Below the pieces are notes generated by a model that saw nothing but the letters and a program-made list of their open reading frames with translations, was not told the origin of the DNA and made no database searches. From contig JACPSX010000108.1 of NCBI GenBank assembly GCA_016193065.1, positions 1 to 24,175 of the forward strand: a stretch of 24,175 nucleotides of DNA. Reading direction: 5' to 3'. This DNA is from Candidatus Tectimicrobiota bacterium (GTDB taxonomy: Bacteria; JACPSX01). The first letter of the stretch is position 1, and each line of letters begins with the position of its first letter. The position numbers and the translations under genes were made by a program. Of the stretch, positions 14,640 to 22,949 are shown one piece after another.

Positions 14640-16274
14640 TTAGCGCCCGGGATGGGCGGAGGAGAGCAGGTCGGCGATCTCCTGTTCCTGTTTCGACCGG
14701 CTGGGGTTTCCCAGGCCGTTGTACAATTCGGCAAGTCTTGTGTGAACGCGGGGGTCATAGGGGTTAATCTGGATGACTTGCTCGAAGGCATCCCGGGCTT
14801 CCCGGAGTTTCCCGGACTGCCGGTAGAGTTCCCCCAGATGGCTGTAGGCGGGCGCGTAGTCCGGGTTTGTGCGCAGGATCTGTTCCAGGTAGGAGATGGA
14901 CTCCTGACCCCGGTCCGCGCGGATCAGAGCGGTGGCGAGCTTGTTGAGGAGGTACGGAGAGTAGGGATCCTTACTGAGGCCGCGAAAATACTCCAGAACC
15001 GCCACGGGGTTTTGGCCTCGGGACACGAACATGTCCCCCAGACGCACGTGATTGCGGGCCACTAGAGAGCGAATTTGCTTGAGCTCCTGTGCTTCCGTAT
15101 CCACCACCCCTCCTTCACGCACGGTGTAGTTGGGGAGACCCACCCCTTCAATTTCCTTTAGTCCCTTGGCGCGCAAGAAACTCTTCCAGGCCGCCTCAAA
15201 GTCCGCGAAGGGGGTCTCCAGAATGTTCTCGATGGCTTTGCGGGTGCCCCCCTCCCCCAGGGATTCAATGTCGCTCAGAAGCTTACGCAGGATGCCGGGA
15301 CCTCCCCGGGTGGCCAGGTAGTCGATGGCCGAAGCCCCCTCGGCGTAGGAAAGCTGGATTTTTTCCGATGTGTCCAGGTTCACGAGGGAGGGTTCCATGT
15401 CAGAGAACGAGACAAACGCTCCGCTGCGCAGGGCCCGGGCCAGGAGAGTTTCGTTCAGGGGGTTTAGGTAAAGGGACGGCTCACTGCGCCAGCGTGCTTC
15501 CTGATACTTGGCCAGCCCCTCGTGCAGCCAGATGGGCGCGTAGTTTCCGGACAGCTTGACGATCAGGACGTGCAGGTATTCGTGCACCAGGGCATCGAGC
15601 CAGCGGTAGCCGCGCAGCAGGGTGCGGGGAGAGATGACCATGATCTTGTTGAACTTGGCAATCCCCACGGCCCCCGAAACTTCGATGTCTTTGCGGCTCA
15701 AGGTGGAGGCCTTCTGAAAGCTCGTGGTGTCGGGAAAGATCTCGACCCGGACGGGCTCTCGGGGTGCAAAGCCGAATTCCCGGGCCATCCTTTCGTAAAT
15801 TTTCTCCAGAGCCTCCGTGGCATACAGGCTCAATACACGATCTTCGGGGTCCTTAAAGCGCACGACGAAATGCGGGCTCTGCACCCGAGCAAGGGGGCTT
15901 ACGGTGGCCACCGTGTCCCGAACAAATGCGGTCTGGCCCTGGGTTTCCGGGTTGGGGGATATACTGCGGGCCTTTTCGGCCAGATCCAGAGCTTTGTCGT
16001 ATTCCCCGGCATAAAAAGCGGCCCAGCTTAAAGCAGACAAGAGCTGGGCATCCTGAGGTTGCTGTCGCAGGAGTTCTTCGCCCAGGCGGCGGGCCTCGGC
16101 GGCATCCCAGCGCCGCAACGATTCGTGCAGGCGATCAAGACCGGCCACATCGCTGGGGCGGAACGTGGCATGGCTTGCGGCGGCAGGCCAGAGCAGCGCC
16201 AGAGTCAATAGCCCCAGACAAGCCCACAAGCGAACCGCCCGGGCCGGCTTCTTTCTACTCGGTAAGATTCTCAA
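14640..16274 (-). CDS. Exported TPR protein with gluzincin metallopeptidase domain (Peptidase_MA-like)
   Basis: A 544-aa protein. The start appears to be TTG 16274 with GGAG 8 nt ahead, since the signal peptide (basic start, then ACLGLLTLALLWPAAASHA) begins right there and no ATG precedes it. Residues 40-110 form TPR-like helices. The peptidase domain has HEYLH (231-235) and, after 15 residues, WLHEGLAKY supplying Glu252, the zinc ligands of gluzincins. Residues 400-540 are at least three TPR repeats (PYSPYLLNKLATAL, PAYSHLGELYRQSGKLREA, PRVHTRLAELYNGLGN). It should act in the periplasm or at the outer membrane on protein or peptide substrates bound by the TPRs. It overlaps the DUF4175 gene by 20 nt and precedes moxR by 20 nt. 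The peptidase in this operon is a plausible client of the MoxR system. Confidence 0.85.
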   Translation of the reverse strand: MRILPSRKKPARAVRLWACLGLLTLALLWPAAASHATFRPSDVAGLDRLHESLRRWDAAEARRLGEELLRQQPQDAQLLSALSWAAFYAGEYDKALDLAEKARSISPNPETQGQTAFVRDTVATVSPLARVQSPHFVVRFKDPEDRVLSLYATEALEKIYERMAREFGFAPREPVRVEIFPDTTSFQKASTLSRKDIEVSGAVGIAKFNKIMVISPRTLLRGYRWLDALVHEYLHVLIVKLSGNYAPIWLHEGLAKYQEARWRSEPSLYLNPLNETLLARALRSGAFVSFSDMEPSLVNLDTSEKIQLSYAEGASAIDYLATRGGPGILRKLLSDIESLGEGGTRKAIENILETPFADFEAAWKSFLRAKGLKEIEGVGLPNYTVREGGVVDTEAQELKQIRSLVARNHVRLGDMFVSRGQNPVAVLEYFRGLSKDPYSPYLLNKLATALIRADRGQESISYLEQILRTNPDYAPAYSHLGELYRQSGKLREARDAFEQVIQINPYDPRVHTRLAELYNGLGNPSRSKQEQEIADLLSSAHPGR

Positions 16275-19200
16275 AGTACTTCTCCACCTTGCCCTTGTAT
16301 TGAGAAGGAATCTTGTCCTGCAGGGACCGGATCACCCCCTGGCGGAAAACCTCGGGGGCCCTGTAATCCTCCCGTCCCGGCAGTTGGAAATCGCGCTCGC
16401 TAACCCCCTGTCTGCCCCTTTCCTGGAAGCTGCGGTCCGGCTGCCGCATGGGAGGCTCCCTCATGCCCCGGAAGTAGTAAGGGGAGATCCCGGCCTGGGA
16501 TAGCATGGGGGCCGGGGTGCCCATGAGGCGGCCGCGCTGGGCCATCTGCTGCATGGCGTTTTGCAGGTTCGATTGGGTCTGGCTCAAACGGTTGATGGCC
16601 TCTTGCTCCGGGGGGATCGCCTCCCGGGAGGCCCGCTCACCCAGTTGGGTTTTGGCCTCTCCCATGGAGCCGGCTGCTCCTTCCAGCCCCTCCAGGAGTT
16701 CGGGCCCGAGAAAGGGGGTGAGGAAGGAGAGTTCCCGCAGCTTATTCAGCAGGGCCTCGGTCTTATCCTGCAGGGCTCTCTGACGGTTTTGCAGTTCTCC
16801 AAACTCACCGGCTTCCTGCTCTCCAACCACATCGCGATTGCGGCCCGGCAGTCTCTGCAGATCTTTTTCCAGAGAGCGCAGCGCTTCCCGCATGGCCTCG
16901 AAGCTCTTTTCGACCCGGTTCCGAAGCTCGGGGGAAAGCTCACCGGCGGACATCTGAGAGCGCAGCCGCCGCGCCAGATTTTCCTCCTGCGCCAGAGCTT
17001 CCTTGAGCCGGAGCTTCCCCTCCTCCAGGTGGCGTTCCGCGATTTCGCGTTCCATCTGGCGCAGCGTATCCCTCAGCCGGTCCAGGGACCAGCGCAAGTC
17101 CCAGCCGCCCCGGTTCAGATCCCCGCCGGTTTGCTCCCCGACCCCTTTGAGCTTCTCCCGCACCTGGCCCAGGGTATCCCGCAGGCGTTTCTGCAGGTCG
17201 GGGAAGAGTTCCTGCTGCCGCTTGTTGAGGAGGTCCGAGAGCTTACTGTCCAGGTTCCCGGTGTCTTTGAGGAGCTGCTTCTGGGTTTCAATCAACTCCT
17301 GGAGAATGTTGCTGGCTTTTTCCGATTCCCGCTGGGACATGTTGAAGGGGAAGTTTTGGGCCATGTTGAACATCCCTTGCAAGCTTGCCATCATCTGGGA
17401 GAGGGCCCTCATGAAGTTTTGGGCCAGTTGCCGGGCGGCTTCCAGATCTCCGGCCTGGAGCAGGCGCTGCAGCTCCTGGAGGTCGCGGAAGAGATCGCCG
17501 AAATTCAGGGTTTCCCCGCTCATCTGGTTGATGAACTCGTCGGGCATCTGGCGGGCCAGTTGGGACAGAGATTCCATCATCTGCTGCATGAGGTTCTGGA
17601 GTTTCCCGAGGGTATCCATGAGAGAGCGCATCAGATTGGGGTCAAACTTCTGGGCTAACTGGTCCAGGGCGTCCAGCAGTCCGCGCTGCATGTTCGTGAT
17701 GTTCTGGGTGGATTGCATGAGATCCCGCATCTTCTGGCGCTGCAGGGTCTCCTCGGCCAGCAGGGCGGCCTTTTCCAGCTCCGAGGTGACCTTCTCCTGG
17801 CGGTCCGTAAAAGGCTGGGAGCCCACCCGAGGCCGGGCCTTGAATTCGTCCTGGAGAAACTGCAGGTTGCGCTTCAAGGTGTCCAGGTCCATGAGAGTGG
17901 AGACATCCGAGAGGGGGTCCTTTTCCATGCGCTGCAGCCCCTCGTTGAGCCGGTCCACCACCTCGTTGAGCCGGTCCTTGAGCTTGCCGTGCTCCTCCCG
18001 CAGCTCCTTTTCCACCCGCTCGGCGTCGGCGGGAGGCAGACGGCCCTCCTGAAACTGTTCGAGTTTCTCCCCGTATTGGAGCTGGTTCCCGAGCAGGTCC
18101 AGTAACTTTTCGGCCAGGTCACGCTGCAGGTCCTGGACCCCCCGATGGCGTTCCTGGGCACTGTGGACGATCAAGACGTGCTCGGCGGAAAAGCCGGTCT
18201 TGGGACCCGAGAAGACATCGTTGTCCTGGGCCTCCAGGTGATAGCGCACGACCGTCCCGGGTTCCAGGGAGAGCAGACCAAGATCCCAGAGATAGTGCCC
18301 GCTGATTTTGCGCTCCCGCACCCCGGCCTTGCCGATCCGGATTCTCTGCTCCGGACCTTCTTTGAGACGGTAAACCAGGGTCACCGAGGAAAGACCGAAA
18401 TCATCGCCGGCCGTGAAGCCCAGGTCGATGATCTGGTATTCATCCACGCTCATCTCCGGCGGTGGGTTGACGATTTCCACCACCGGGAGTTGATCCGCAA
18501 TCGTCCGGAAGTCGTAATGCACGGGGTGGCGATTCTTGAAACCCTCGGTGTCTTCCAGCTCCAGATGGTACCCGGTTGAGGCCAGAGCCACAATGCGAGC
18601 CCCGAGCGCATTTTCCGGGGAGATTTGCATGGCCCTGCGGGTGCCATCGTCGAAGACCATGACGGCCCGAGAGATCTTCTTGTTGGCCTTTACTTTCAGG
18701 ATCACCTCGGTCCCTTTGAGGGCCTCCACGTGGCCGCTTCCTTCCCGCGCTTCCGGGGCCAGCCCCGTGTATTCCGGGTAGATGTACTGGATCTGAAAGT
18801 TCCCGGCGGCGGGGAGGTCGATGACCTCCACCTGATACAGTGGAGACCGATCCGATCCAACCCGGGCTTCGTAGCGAAAGGAGCTGTTCACCTGGGGGAG
18901 CAGTGTCCGGAAGCGCGCCGGCCCGGCCGCTGCCATGGCGATGGGGAGCTCCCGTCCGTCGCCGTTGTAAACCGTGAGCATCACCTGCTTGGGAAGAGGT
19001 CCTGTCGTGGTGGCCACAATCTCCAGGCTGTCCCCTCTGGGAATCTTCACCTGGCCGGGGGAAAGAGCGATGGACACGTGACGGGGTGGGATCGCCGCAA
19101 AGGGGTTCAAGAGGAGGGCCGCTGTCCGCTGGACTCCCGATGGAAAGAACATCCAGGACCCCACGAAGGCAACTCCCAGGGGAATGAGCGTGAGAAGCCT

Positions 19201-19665
19201 GGACCGCACCGCGGTCGGGTATTGCAGGCGCAGGTCAGGCGCCTTGCGGATGACTTGGGAAGCCTGGTCGATGGCGGCTGCCGCCAGGTCCACAGAGGCC
19301 CGGCCCTGGTTCTTCCCTTCGATAACCTCTTTTTGGAGTTGCCAGGCGTTGAGGATCTGGTTGCGCAGGAGTGGGTGTTCGTGCTCCAGATAACGAGCCA
19401 CCTTTTCTTGGGGGATTGGACGGAGGATTCCGAAAGCCAGACGGCAACCCAGGAAAACTACGATGAGGAAAAAGAGAAGAGCGTATACCGGAACCGCGTA
19501 GGGGAAGAAGGGAGCTGCGGCTTCGGCCAGCGGAGCACTGAGCCACAGGACGATTCCCAGAGCCAGCAGGACGGACCCGTTTTCCAGCAAGCCAAAAACT
19601 TTTAGCCGCTGCCGGCCTTTCTGGATGAGCCGGGTGACATCCTGAAACGACAAACTCGGCGACAC
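16255..19665 (-). CDS. DUF4175-family membrane protein with very long glutamine-rich coiled coil
   Basis: A 1136-aa protein, first gene of the operon, starting at GTG 19665 with GGAGG 10 nt upstream. Membrane helices lie at about 27-46, 55-78 and 150-170. A large periplasmic part (about 175-500) with beta-rich segments follows (HVSIALSPGQVKIPRGDSLE, YIYPEYTG). From about 505 to 1020 the sequence is almost uninterrupted coiled coil, rich in Q, E, L and M (LMQQMMESLSQLARQMPDEF and similar). The Met- and Gln-rich tail ends with VEKYFENLTE. DUF4175 proteins are known from Bat/MoxR gene clusters; the function is unknown but a rod-like scaffold is likely. Repetitive heptads could cause local assembly or alignment ambiguity. 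Confidence 0.85.
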   Translation of the reverse strand: MSPSLSFQDVTRLIQKGRQRLKVFGLLENGSVLLALGIVLWLSAPLAEAAAPFFPYAVPVYALLFFLIVVFLGCRLAFGILRPIPQEKVARYLEHEHPLLRNQILNAWQLQKEVIEGKNQGRASVDLAAAAIDQASQVIRKAPDLRLQYPTAVRSRLLTLIPLGVAFVGSWMFFPSGVQRTAALLLNPFAAIPPRHVSIALSPGQVKIPRGDSLEIVATTTGPLPKQVMLTVYNGDGRELPIAMAAAGPARFRTLLPQVNSSFRYEARVGSDRSPLYQVEVIDLPAAGNFQIQYIYPEYTGLAPEAREGSGHVEALKGTEVILKVKANKKISRAVMVFDDGTRRAMQISPENALGARIVALASTGYHLELEDTEGFKNRHPVHYDFRTIADQLPVVEIVNPPPEMSVDEYQIIDLGFTAGDDFGLSSVTLVYRLKEGPEQRIRIGKAGVRERKISGHYLWDLGLLSLEPGTVVRYHLEAQDNDVFSGPKTGFSAEHVLIVHSAQERHRGVQDLQRDLAEKLLDLLGNQLQYGEKLEQFQEGRLPPADAERVEKELREEHGKLKDRLNEVVDRLNEGLQRMEKDPLSDVSTLMDLDTLKRNLQFLQDEFKARPRVGSQPFTDRQEKVTSELEKAALLAEETLQRQKMRDLMQSTQNITNMQRGLLDALDQLAQKFDPNLMRSLMDTLGKLQNLMQQMMESLSQLARQMPDEFINQMSGETLNFGDLFRDLQELQRLLQAGDLEAARQLAQNFMRALSQMMASLQGMFNMAQNFPFNMSQRESEKASNILQELIETQKQLLKDTGNLDSKLSDLLNKRQQELFPDLQKRLRDTLGQVREKLKGVGEQTGGDLNRGGWDLRWSLDRLRDTLRQMEREIAERHLEEGKLRLKEALAQEENLARRLRSQMSAGELSPELRNRVEKSFEAMREALRSLEKDLQRLPGRNRDVVGEQEAGEFGELQNRQRALQDKTEALLNKLRELSFLTPFLGPELLEGLEGAAGSMGEAKTQLGERASREAIPPEQEAINRLSQTQSNLQNAMQQMAQRGRLMGTPAPMLSQAGISPYYFRGMREPPMRQPDRSFQERGRQGVSERDFQLPGREDYRAPEVFRQGVIRSLQDKIPSQYKGKVEKYFENLTE

Positions 19666-19846
19666 GGTAACGCCCCCTCCCCTCTGTCAGCGGGAACCCG
19701 AAAGGTCATATCGGTTGGACACCCAAACGGTGCGGGCGGTTCCCCTTCTCTCCAGATACTGCGCGCCTGCTGCCGTCGCGAAGAACGGAAGGAACCCTCC
19801 AGGTGCCACTAACCCAAGGGGGCACAAGGAAAATTGCAACGTCCCA

Positions 19847-19875
19847 TGTTTACCATAGGGGTAACCCTCTGTCAA
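19847..19875 (-). promoter_or_regulatory. Predicted sigma70 promoter of the DUF4175-MoxR-VWA operon
   Basis: The minus strand shows a perfect TTGACA (19870-19875), a 17-bp spacer and TAAACA (19847-19852). It lies about 180 bp before the GTG of the first operon gene. The leader 19666-19840 holds no gene I support; a 67-aa open frame there has no recognisable similarity. Confidence 0.55.
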
Positions 19876-19940
19876 TTGCGCGGTTATCACACCTGATTCT
19901 GTCCGAGGCCGGGGGCCGCCTTCCCGCGCAAAAGTTTACC

Positions 19941-19975
19941 GGGTACCCGCAAGAGCGGGTGCCCAAGGGGCACCC
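19941..19975. repeat. Two overlapping, mutually exclusive hairpins in the divergent intergenic region
   Basis: GGGTACCCGC (19941-19950) pairs with GCGGGTGCCC (19955-19964) around AAGA. The last eight bases of that second arm, GGGTGCCC (19957-19964), also pair perfectly with GGGCACCC (19968-19975) around AAG. The unit lies between the two predicted divergent promoters and has no T-run, so it is not a classic terminator. It may be a dispersed palindromic repeat. The rest of 19876-20071 shows nothing else. Confidence 0.45.
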
Positions 19976-20071
19976 TGGCCTCCTCCTTGCATCCGTAGAG
20001 CTCGGCTGCGCGGGCTGCTCCCTCTGAGCTGGTGGCTGGCCGCTGAACGCTTTCGTAATGGGAAAAAAGGT

Positions 20072-20100
20072 TTGCGGTTTGACGGATGGGATGCTAGAGT
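20072..20100 (+). promoter_or_regulatory. Predicted promoter of the scpA-scpB-rluB operon
   Basis: TTGCGG (20072-20077), a 17-bp spacer and TAGAGT (20095-20100) lie 37 bp ahead of the scpA ATG. The -35 is moderate and the -10 matches four of six consensus bases. It is the best-placed candidate in this intergenic region. Confidence 0.45.
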
Positions 20101-20137
20101 GAGCCGAATTTACAGACAGCGCGGTTAAGGAGTGTGG

Positions 20138-20878
20138 ATGGATTATCAGGTGAAACTGGAGGTCTTCGAGGGACCTCTGGATCTTCTCCTCCACCTCATC
20201 AAAAAGAACGAGGTGGACATCTACGATATCCCCATCGCCGTGATCACCCAGCAGTATCTGTCCTACCTGGACCTCATGCAGACCTTGAACCTGGATGTGG
20301 CCGGCGAATACCTGGTCATGGCGGCCACCCTGATCCACATCAAATCCCGCCAGCTTTTACCTCCCGAAGAAACCGCGGAGCCCGAAGGGGAGGAGATGGA
20401 GGATCCCCGGGAGGAGCTCGTTCGCCGTCTTTTGGAGTACAAAAAGTTTAAAGAGGCTGCCGAGGAGCTGCGCCGCAGGGAAGTCCTGTGGCAGGATGTC
20501 TTTGCCCGCCAGGCACCTTGGGAGGGCGATGGAGAGCCCCTGTCTTACGGCCAGGAAGCCACGGTTTTCGATCTCCTCTCGGCCCTGCAGGACATTCTCG
20601 ATCGGGTGCGGGAGATCCCCGGTGTCCCTCTCTCTCTGGAAGAGATCACGATCACGGAAAAGATCAACATGATCCTGAGCTGCTTGGCCGAGACCGAGAC
20701 GCTTGCCTTCGAGGATCTCTTTGCCACAAGCACAACGCGCATGGAAATCATCGTGACTTTCCTGGCCCTGTTGGAGCTGGTGAAACAGCGCCTGCTCCGG
20801 CTCTGGCAGCCGGCGCCCTCCGGGCCGATTCGGATCTACCGCGGCGTGGAAACGGGAACTGCCCATGAACGATTCTGA
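20138..20878 (+). CDS. scpA: Segregation and condensation protein A
   Basis: A 246-aa kleisin subunit of the SMC-ScpAB condensin that compacts and segregates the chromosome. The start is ATG 20138, 5 nt after AAGGAG; a GTG at 20132 overlaps that ribosome site and is rejected. The N-terminal SMC-binding part is typical: YQVKLEVFEGPLDLLLHLIK, NEVDIYDIPIAVITQQYL and MAATLIHIKSRQLLP. A charged linker (EPEGEEMEDPREELVRRL) and the C-terminal winged helix (EKINMILSCL, TRMEIIVTFLALLELVKQRL) follow. It overlaps scpB by 14 nt, the usual partner arrangement. Length is normal. Confidence 0.95.
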   Translation: MDYQVKLEVFEGPLDLLLHLIKKNEVDIYDIPIAVITQQYLSYLDLMQTLNLDVAGEYLVMAATLIHIKSRQLLPPEETAEPEGEEMEDPREELVRRLLEYKKFKEAAEELRRREVLWQDVFARQAPWEGDGEPLSYGQEATVFDLLSALQDILDRVREIPGVPLSLEEITITEKINMILSCLAETETLAFEDLFATSTTRMEIIVTFLALLELVKQRLLRLWQPAPSGPIRIYRGVETGTAHERF

Positions 20879-21461
20879 GCTGAAAGCGATTCTGGAATCG
20901 ATCCTGTTCATCGCTGAGGGTCCCGTGACCCTCAAGCAGTTCTGCGAACTGTTCCAGGAAAAGTGCGAGAAGGAACAGGTGCGCAGGCTTCTCGAAGAGC
21001 TGAAGATCGACTTTGCAGAGCGGGCCCTCCAGCTCGTGGAGGTGGCCGGAGGCTACCGGCTGTGCACTCGCCCCGTGCACGCGGAATGGATCCGCAGCTT
21101 CCAGGCTCAGGAGCGCCGGACCCGGCTTTCCCCGGCAGCCTTGGAGACTCTGGCCATTATTGCTTACCGGCAACCCATCACCCGGGTCGAGATCGACGAG
21201 ATCCGCGGGGTGGATTGCAGCACGGTCCTCAAGACCCTCCTGGAGAGGCGCCTGGTCCGCATCCTGGGCCGCCGGCGGGCTCCGGGAAACCCCCTCACCT
21301 ACGGTTCGACCCGGGAGTTTCTGGAGTATTTCGGCCTCAAGGACTTGAAGGATCTCCCGACTCTGAGCGAGTTTAGCCCCCCCGAAGAGGTGGAGATCTA
21401 TTCCCATGAAGCTGAGGCTGCAGAAGATCCTGGCGGAAGCGGGGATCTCCTCCCGGCGTGA
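20865..21461 (+). CDS. scpB: Segregation and condensation protein B
   Basis: A 198-aa protein with two winged-helix domains that dimerises and binds the ScpA linker in the SMC complex. Characteristic parts are ELKAILESILFIAEGPVTLK at the N-terminus, VAGGYRLCTRP, and LSPAALETLAIIAYRQPITR, then VEIDEIRGVDCSTVLKTLLE and LTYGSTREFLEYFGLKDLKD near the end. The start ATG 20865 lies inside scpA. The acidic C-terminal tail (EAEAAEDPGGSGD) overlaps the next gene by 56 nt, unusually long for this pair, so the tail is constrained by two reading frames. Confidence 0.95.
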   Translation: MNDSELKAILESILFIAEGPVTLKQFCELFQEKCEKEQVRRLLEELKIDFAERALQLVEVAGGYRLCTRPVHAEWIRSFQAQERRTRLSPAALETLAIIAYRQPITRVEIDEIRGVDCSTVLKTLLERRLVRILGRRRAPGNPLTYGSTREFLEYFGLKDLKDLPTLSEFSPPEEVEIYSHEAEAAEDPGGSGDLLPA

Positions 21462-22146
21462 AGCTGAAACATTCATCTTGGCAGGCCGGGTTACCGTTAA
21501 TGGCCGGATCGTGCGCTCCTTGGGCAGCAAGGCGGATCCCGAGAGTGACCTGGTGGCCGTTGACGGCCGCCCCCTGGGCCCCCCCGAAACCAAGGCCTAC
21601 TTCGTGCTGTACAAGCCCCGAGGGGTCATCACTTCCCGGAAAGACGAGCGCGGCCGCAAGACCGTCGCGGATTTGATGCGCTCCCTGCCGTTTCGGCTCT
21701 TCCCGGCGGGCCGCCTGGATTATGACGCGGAGGGAGTTTTGATCATGACGAACGACGGGGAACTGGCCATGGCCCTGACCCATCCGAGCTATCAAGTTTC
21801 CCGCACGTACTTGACCAAGGTGCGGGGGTTCCCTTCCCCTTCGGCGCTGGCCTTCTTGCGGCGCGGGTCCGGGAGCGGGCCCTCCCCGCGGGTCCGGCTG
21901 GTGAAAAAAACCCCCAAGAACTGCTGGATCGAGATTACCCTGACCACGGGTCGCTATCATGAGGTCAAGGAGATCTGTGCTGCAGCGGGGCATCCGGTTC
22001 TCCGGTTGATCCGGACAGCCCATGGGTGTGTGACCCTGGAGGGTCTTCAGCCCGGAGAGTATCGTCCCCTGCTCCCCCGGGAGGTCCGGCACCTGCGCAC
22101 CCTCCTGCGAACATTCCATGGAAATGGAGAGAAGATTCAACGCTAG
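21406..22146 (+). CDS. RsuA/RluB/RluE-family pseudouridine synthase
   Basis: A 246-aa enzyme that isomerises uridine in rRNA; scpAB linkage is typical of the RluB branch (23S rRNA), but the exact site cannot be fixed from sequence alone. Residues 1-45 are the S4 RNA-binding domain (MKLRLQKILAEAGISSRREA). The catalytic motif is AGRLDYDAEGVLIMTNDGEL with Asp105. YFVLYKPRGVITSRKD and TTGRYHEVKEICAAAGHPVL are further family blocks. The start ATG 21406 lies 56 nt inside scpB, and the 3' end overlaps the SLH lipoprotein gene by 29 nt, so the four genes are tightly coupled. Confidence 0.92.
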   Translation: MKLRLQKILAEAGISSRREAETFILAGRVTVNGRIVRSLGSKADPESDLVAVDGRPLGPPETKAYFVLYKPRGVITSRKDERGRKTVADLMRSLPFRLFPAGRLDYDAEGVLIMTNDGELAMALTHPSYQVSRTYLTKVRGFPSPSALAFLRRGSGSGPSPRVRLVKKTPKNCWIEITLTTGRYHEVKEICAAAGHPVLRLIRTAHGCVTLEGLQPGEYRPLLPREVRHLRTLLRTFHGNGEKIQR

Positions 22147-22864
22147 AGATTTTTTTCTGATCATCGTGACGATGGGTTTGCTGGCGGGTTGCGCGTCCCC
22201 GCTGCCCCCCCCGGTGCTACGGGACGAACCGGCCCAGGCTCCCTCTGTTCCGGCGCCACCACCGGACCCAATCCCCGCGCCTCTGCCTGCGCCGGGACCG
22301 CCGCCCGTCTTGGAAACACCAGCGCCTCCTCCGTCTCCCTCCCTGAGCCAGCGTTTTCCACAAATCGCCCGCAGCAGCGGGGTGACCCGGGCGGAGGCTG
22401 CAACCGTCATCGTGAGGGGAATACCTCGCTTCCACCTGATTCGTCCGCTGAAGTCTGTGGAGATTGTCACGGATATCCCGGACCACAGCGCCCGCCGGGA
22501 AATTTTGGAAGTGGTCGGCAAGGGGATTATGGAGGTGTACCCGAATCATACCTTTTCCCCTTCCTCCCTGCTCTCACGGGGGGAACTGGCGGAGATTCTA
22601 AGCACTCTGATCGATCGCCTGCCCGCCAACCGGCGGCCGCCTCTCCCTGGTTCCTCCTCGTCCCTCCGGTTCCAGGATCTTCTCGATAGAAACCGGTATG
22701 CTCCGGCAGTCTACCGGATGGTGCGGCTGGGAATCTTGAAACCGAAATCCGCCAGAACCTTTGGTGTCGGAGAGAAGGTCAGCGGCGGGGAACTCCTGGG
22801 GGCTGTGTCTGCCTTGAACGCATGGTTCACAACGGCCTCCCGGACGTCTTCGGATACCCGCTAA
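22118..22864 (+). CDS. Proline-rich lipoprotein with SLH-like repeats
   Basis: A 248-aa protein; start at ATG 22118, or ATG 22124 two codons later, both inside the rluB-like gene, with no ribosome site visible, so translation is probably coupled. The signal FFLIIVTMGLLAGC has a lipobox with Cys25. Residues 27-75 are a proline/alanine-rich linker (PAPPPDPIPAPLPAPG). The rest resembles S-layer homology repeats: VTDIPDHSARREILEVVGKG, then IMEVYPNHTFSPSSLLSRGE, and RFQDLLDRNRYAPAVYRMVR with LGILKP. SLH domains bind cell-wall or outer-membrane-linked polymers; in a diderm this is likely an envelope tether. Its link to scpAB is positional only. Confidence 0.75.
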   Translation: MEMERRFNARDFFLIIVTMGLLAGCASPLPPPVLRDEPAQAPSVPAPPPDPIPAPLPAPGPPPVLETPAPPPSPSLSQRFPQIARSSGVTRAEAATVIVRGIPRFHLIRPLKSVEIVTDIPDHSARREILEVVGKGIMEVYPNHTFSPSSLLSRGELAEILSTLIDRLPANRRPPLPGSSSSLRFQDLLDRNRYAPAVYRMVRLGILKPKSARTFGVGEKVSGGELLGAVSALNAWFTTASRTSSDTR

Positions 22865-22869
22865 TCCAT

Positions 22870-22949
22870 GTAGGGGCGCGATTTATCGCGCCTTAGTTTG
22901 TCCTGACTGCCGGCAGATTATTGTCGGGCGCAATGAATTGCGCCCCTAC
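22870..22949. repeat. Pair of inverted REP palindromes (REPIN-like)
   Basis: Two units face each other. REP 1 (22870-22892) begins with GTAG and has a perfect 8-bp stem GGCGCGAT-TT-ATCGCGCC (22875-22892). REP 2 (22926-22949) has a 9-bp stem GGGCGCAAT-GA-ATTGCGCCC and ends in CTAC, the complement of GTAG. A GTAG tetranucleotide before the palindrome is a described hallmark of REPs processed by RAYT transposases. The last bases of REP 2 supply the stop codon of the adjacent RAYT remnant. Confidence 0.85.

Noticed and set aside
19955-19975. Rho-independent terminator
   Set aside because: Stable stem but no T-run on either strand, and it lies outside both operons.
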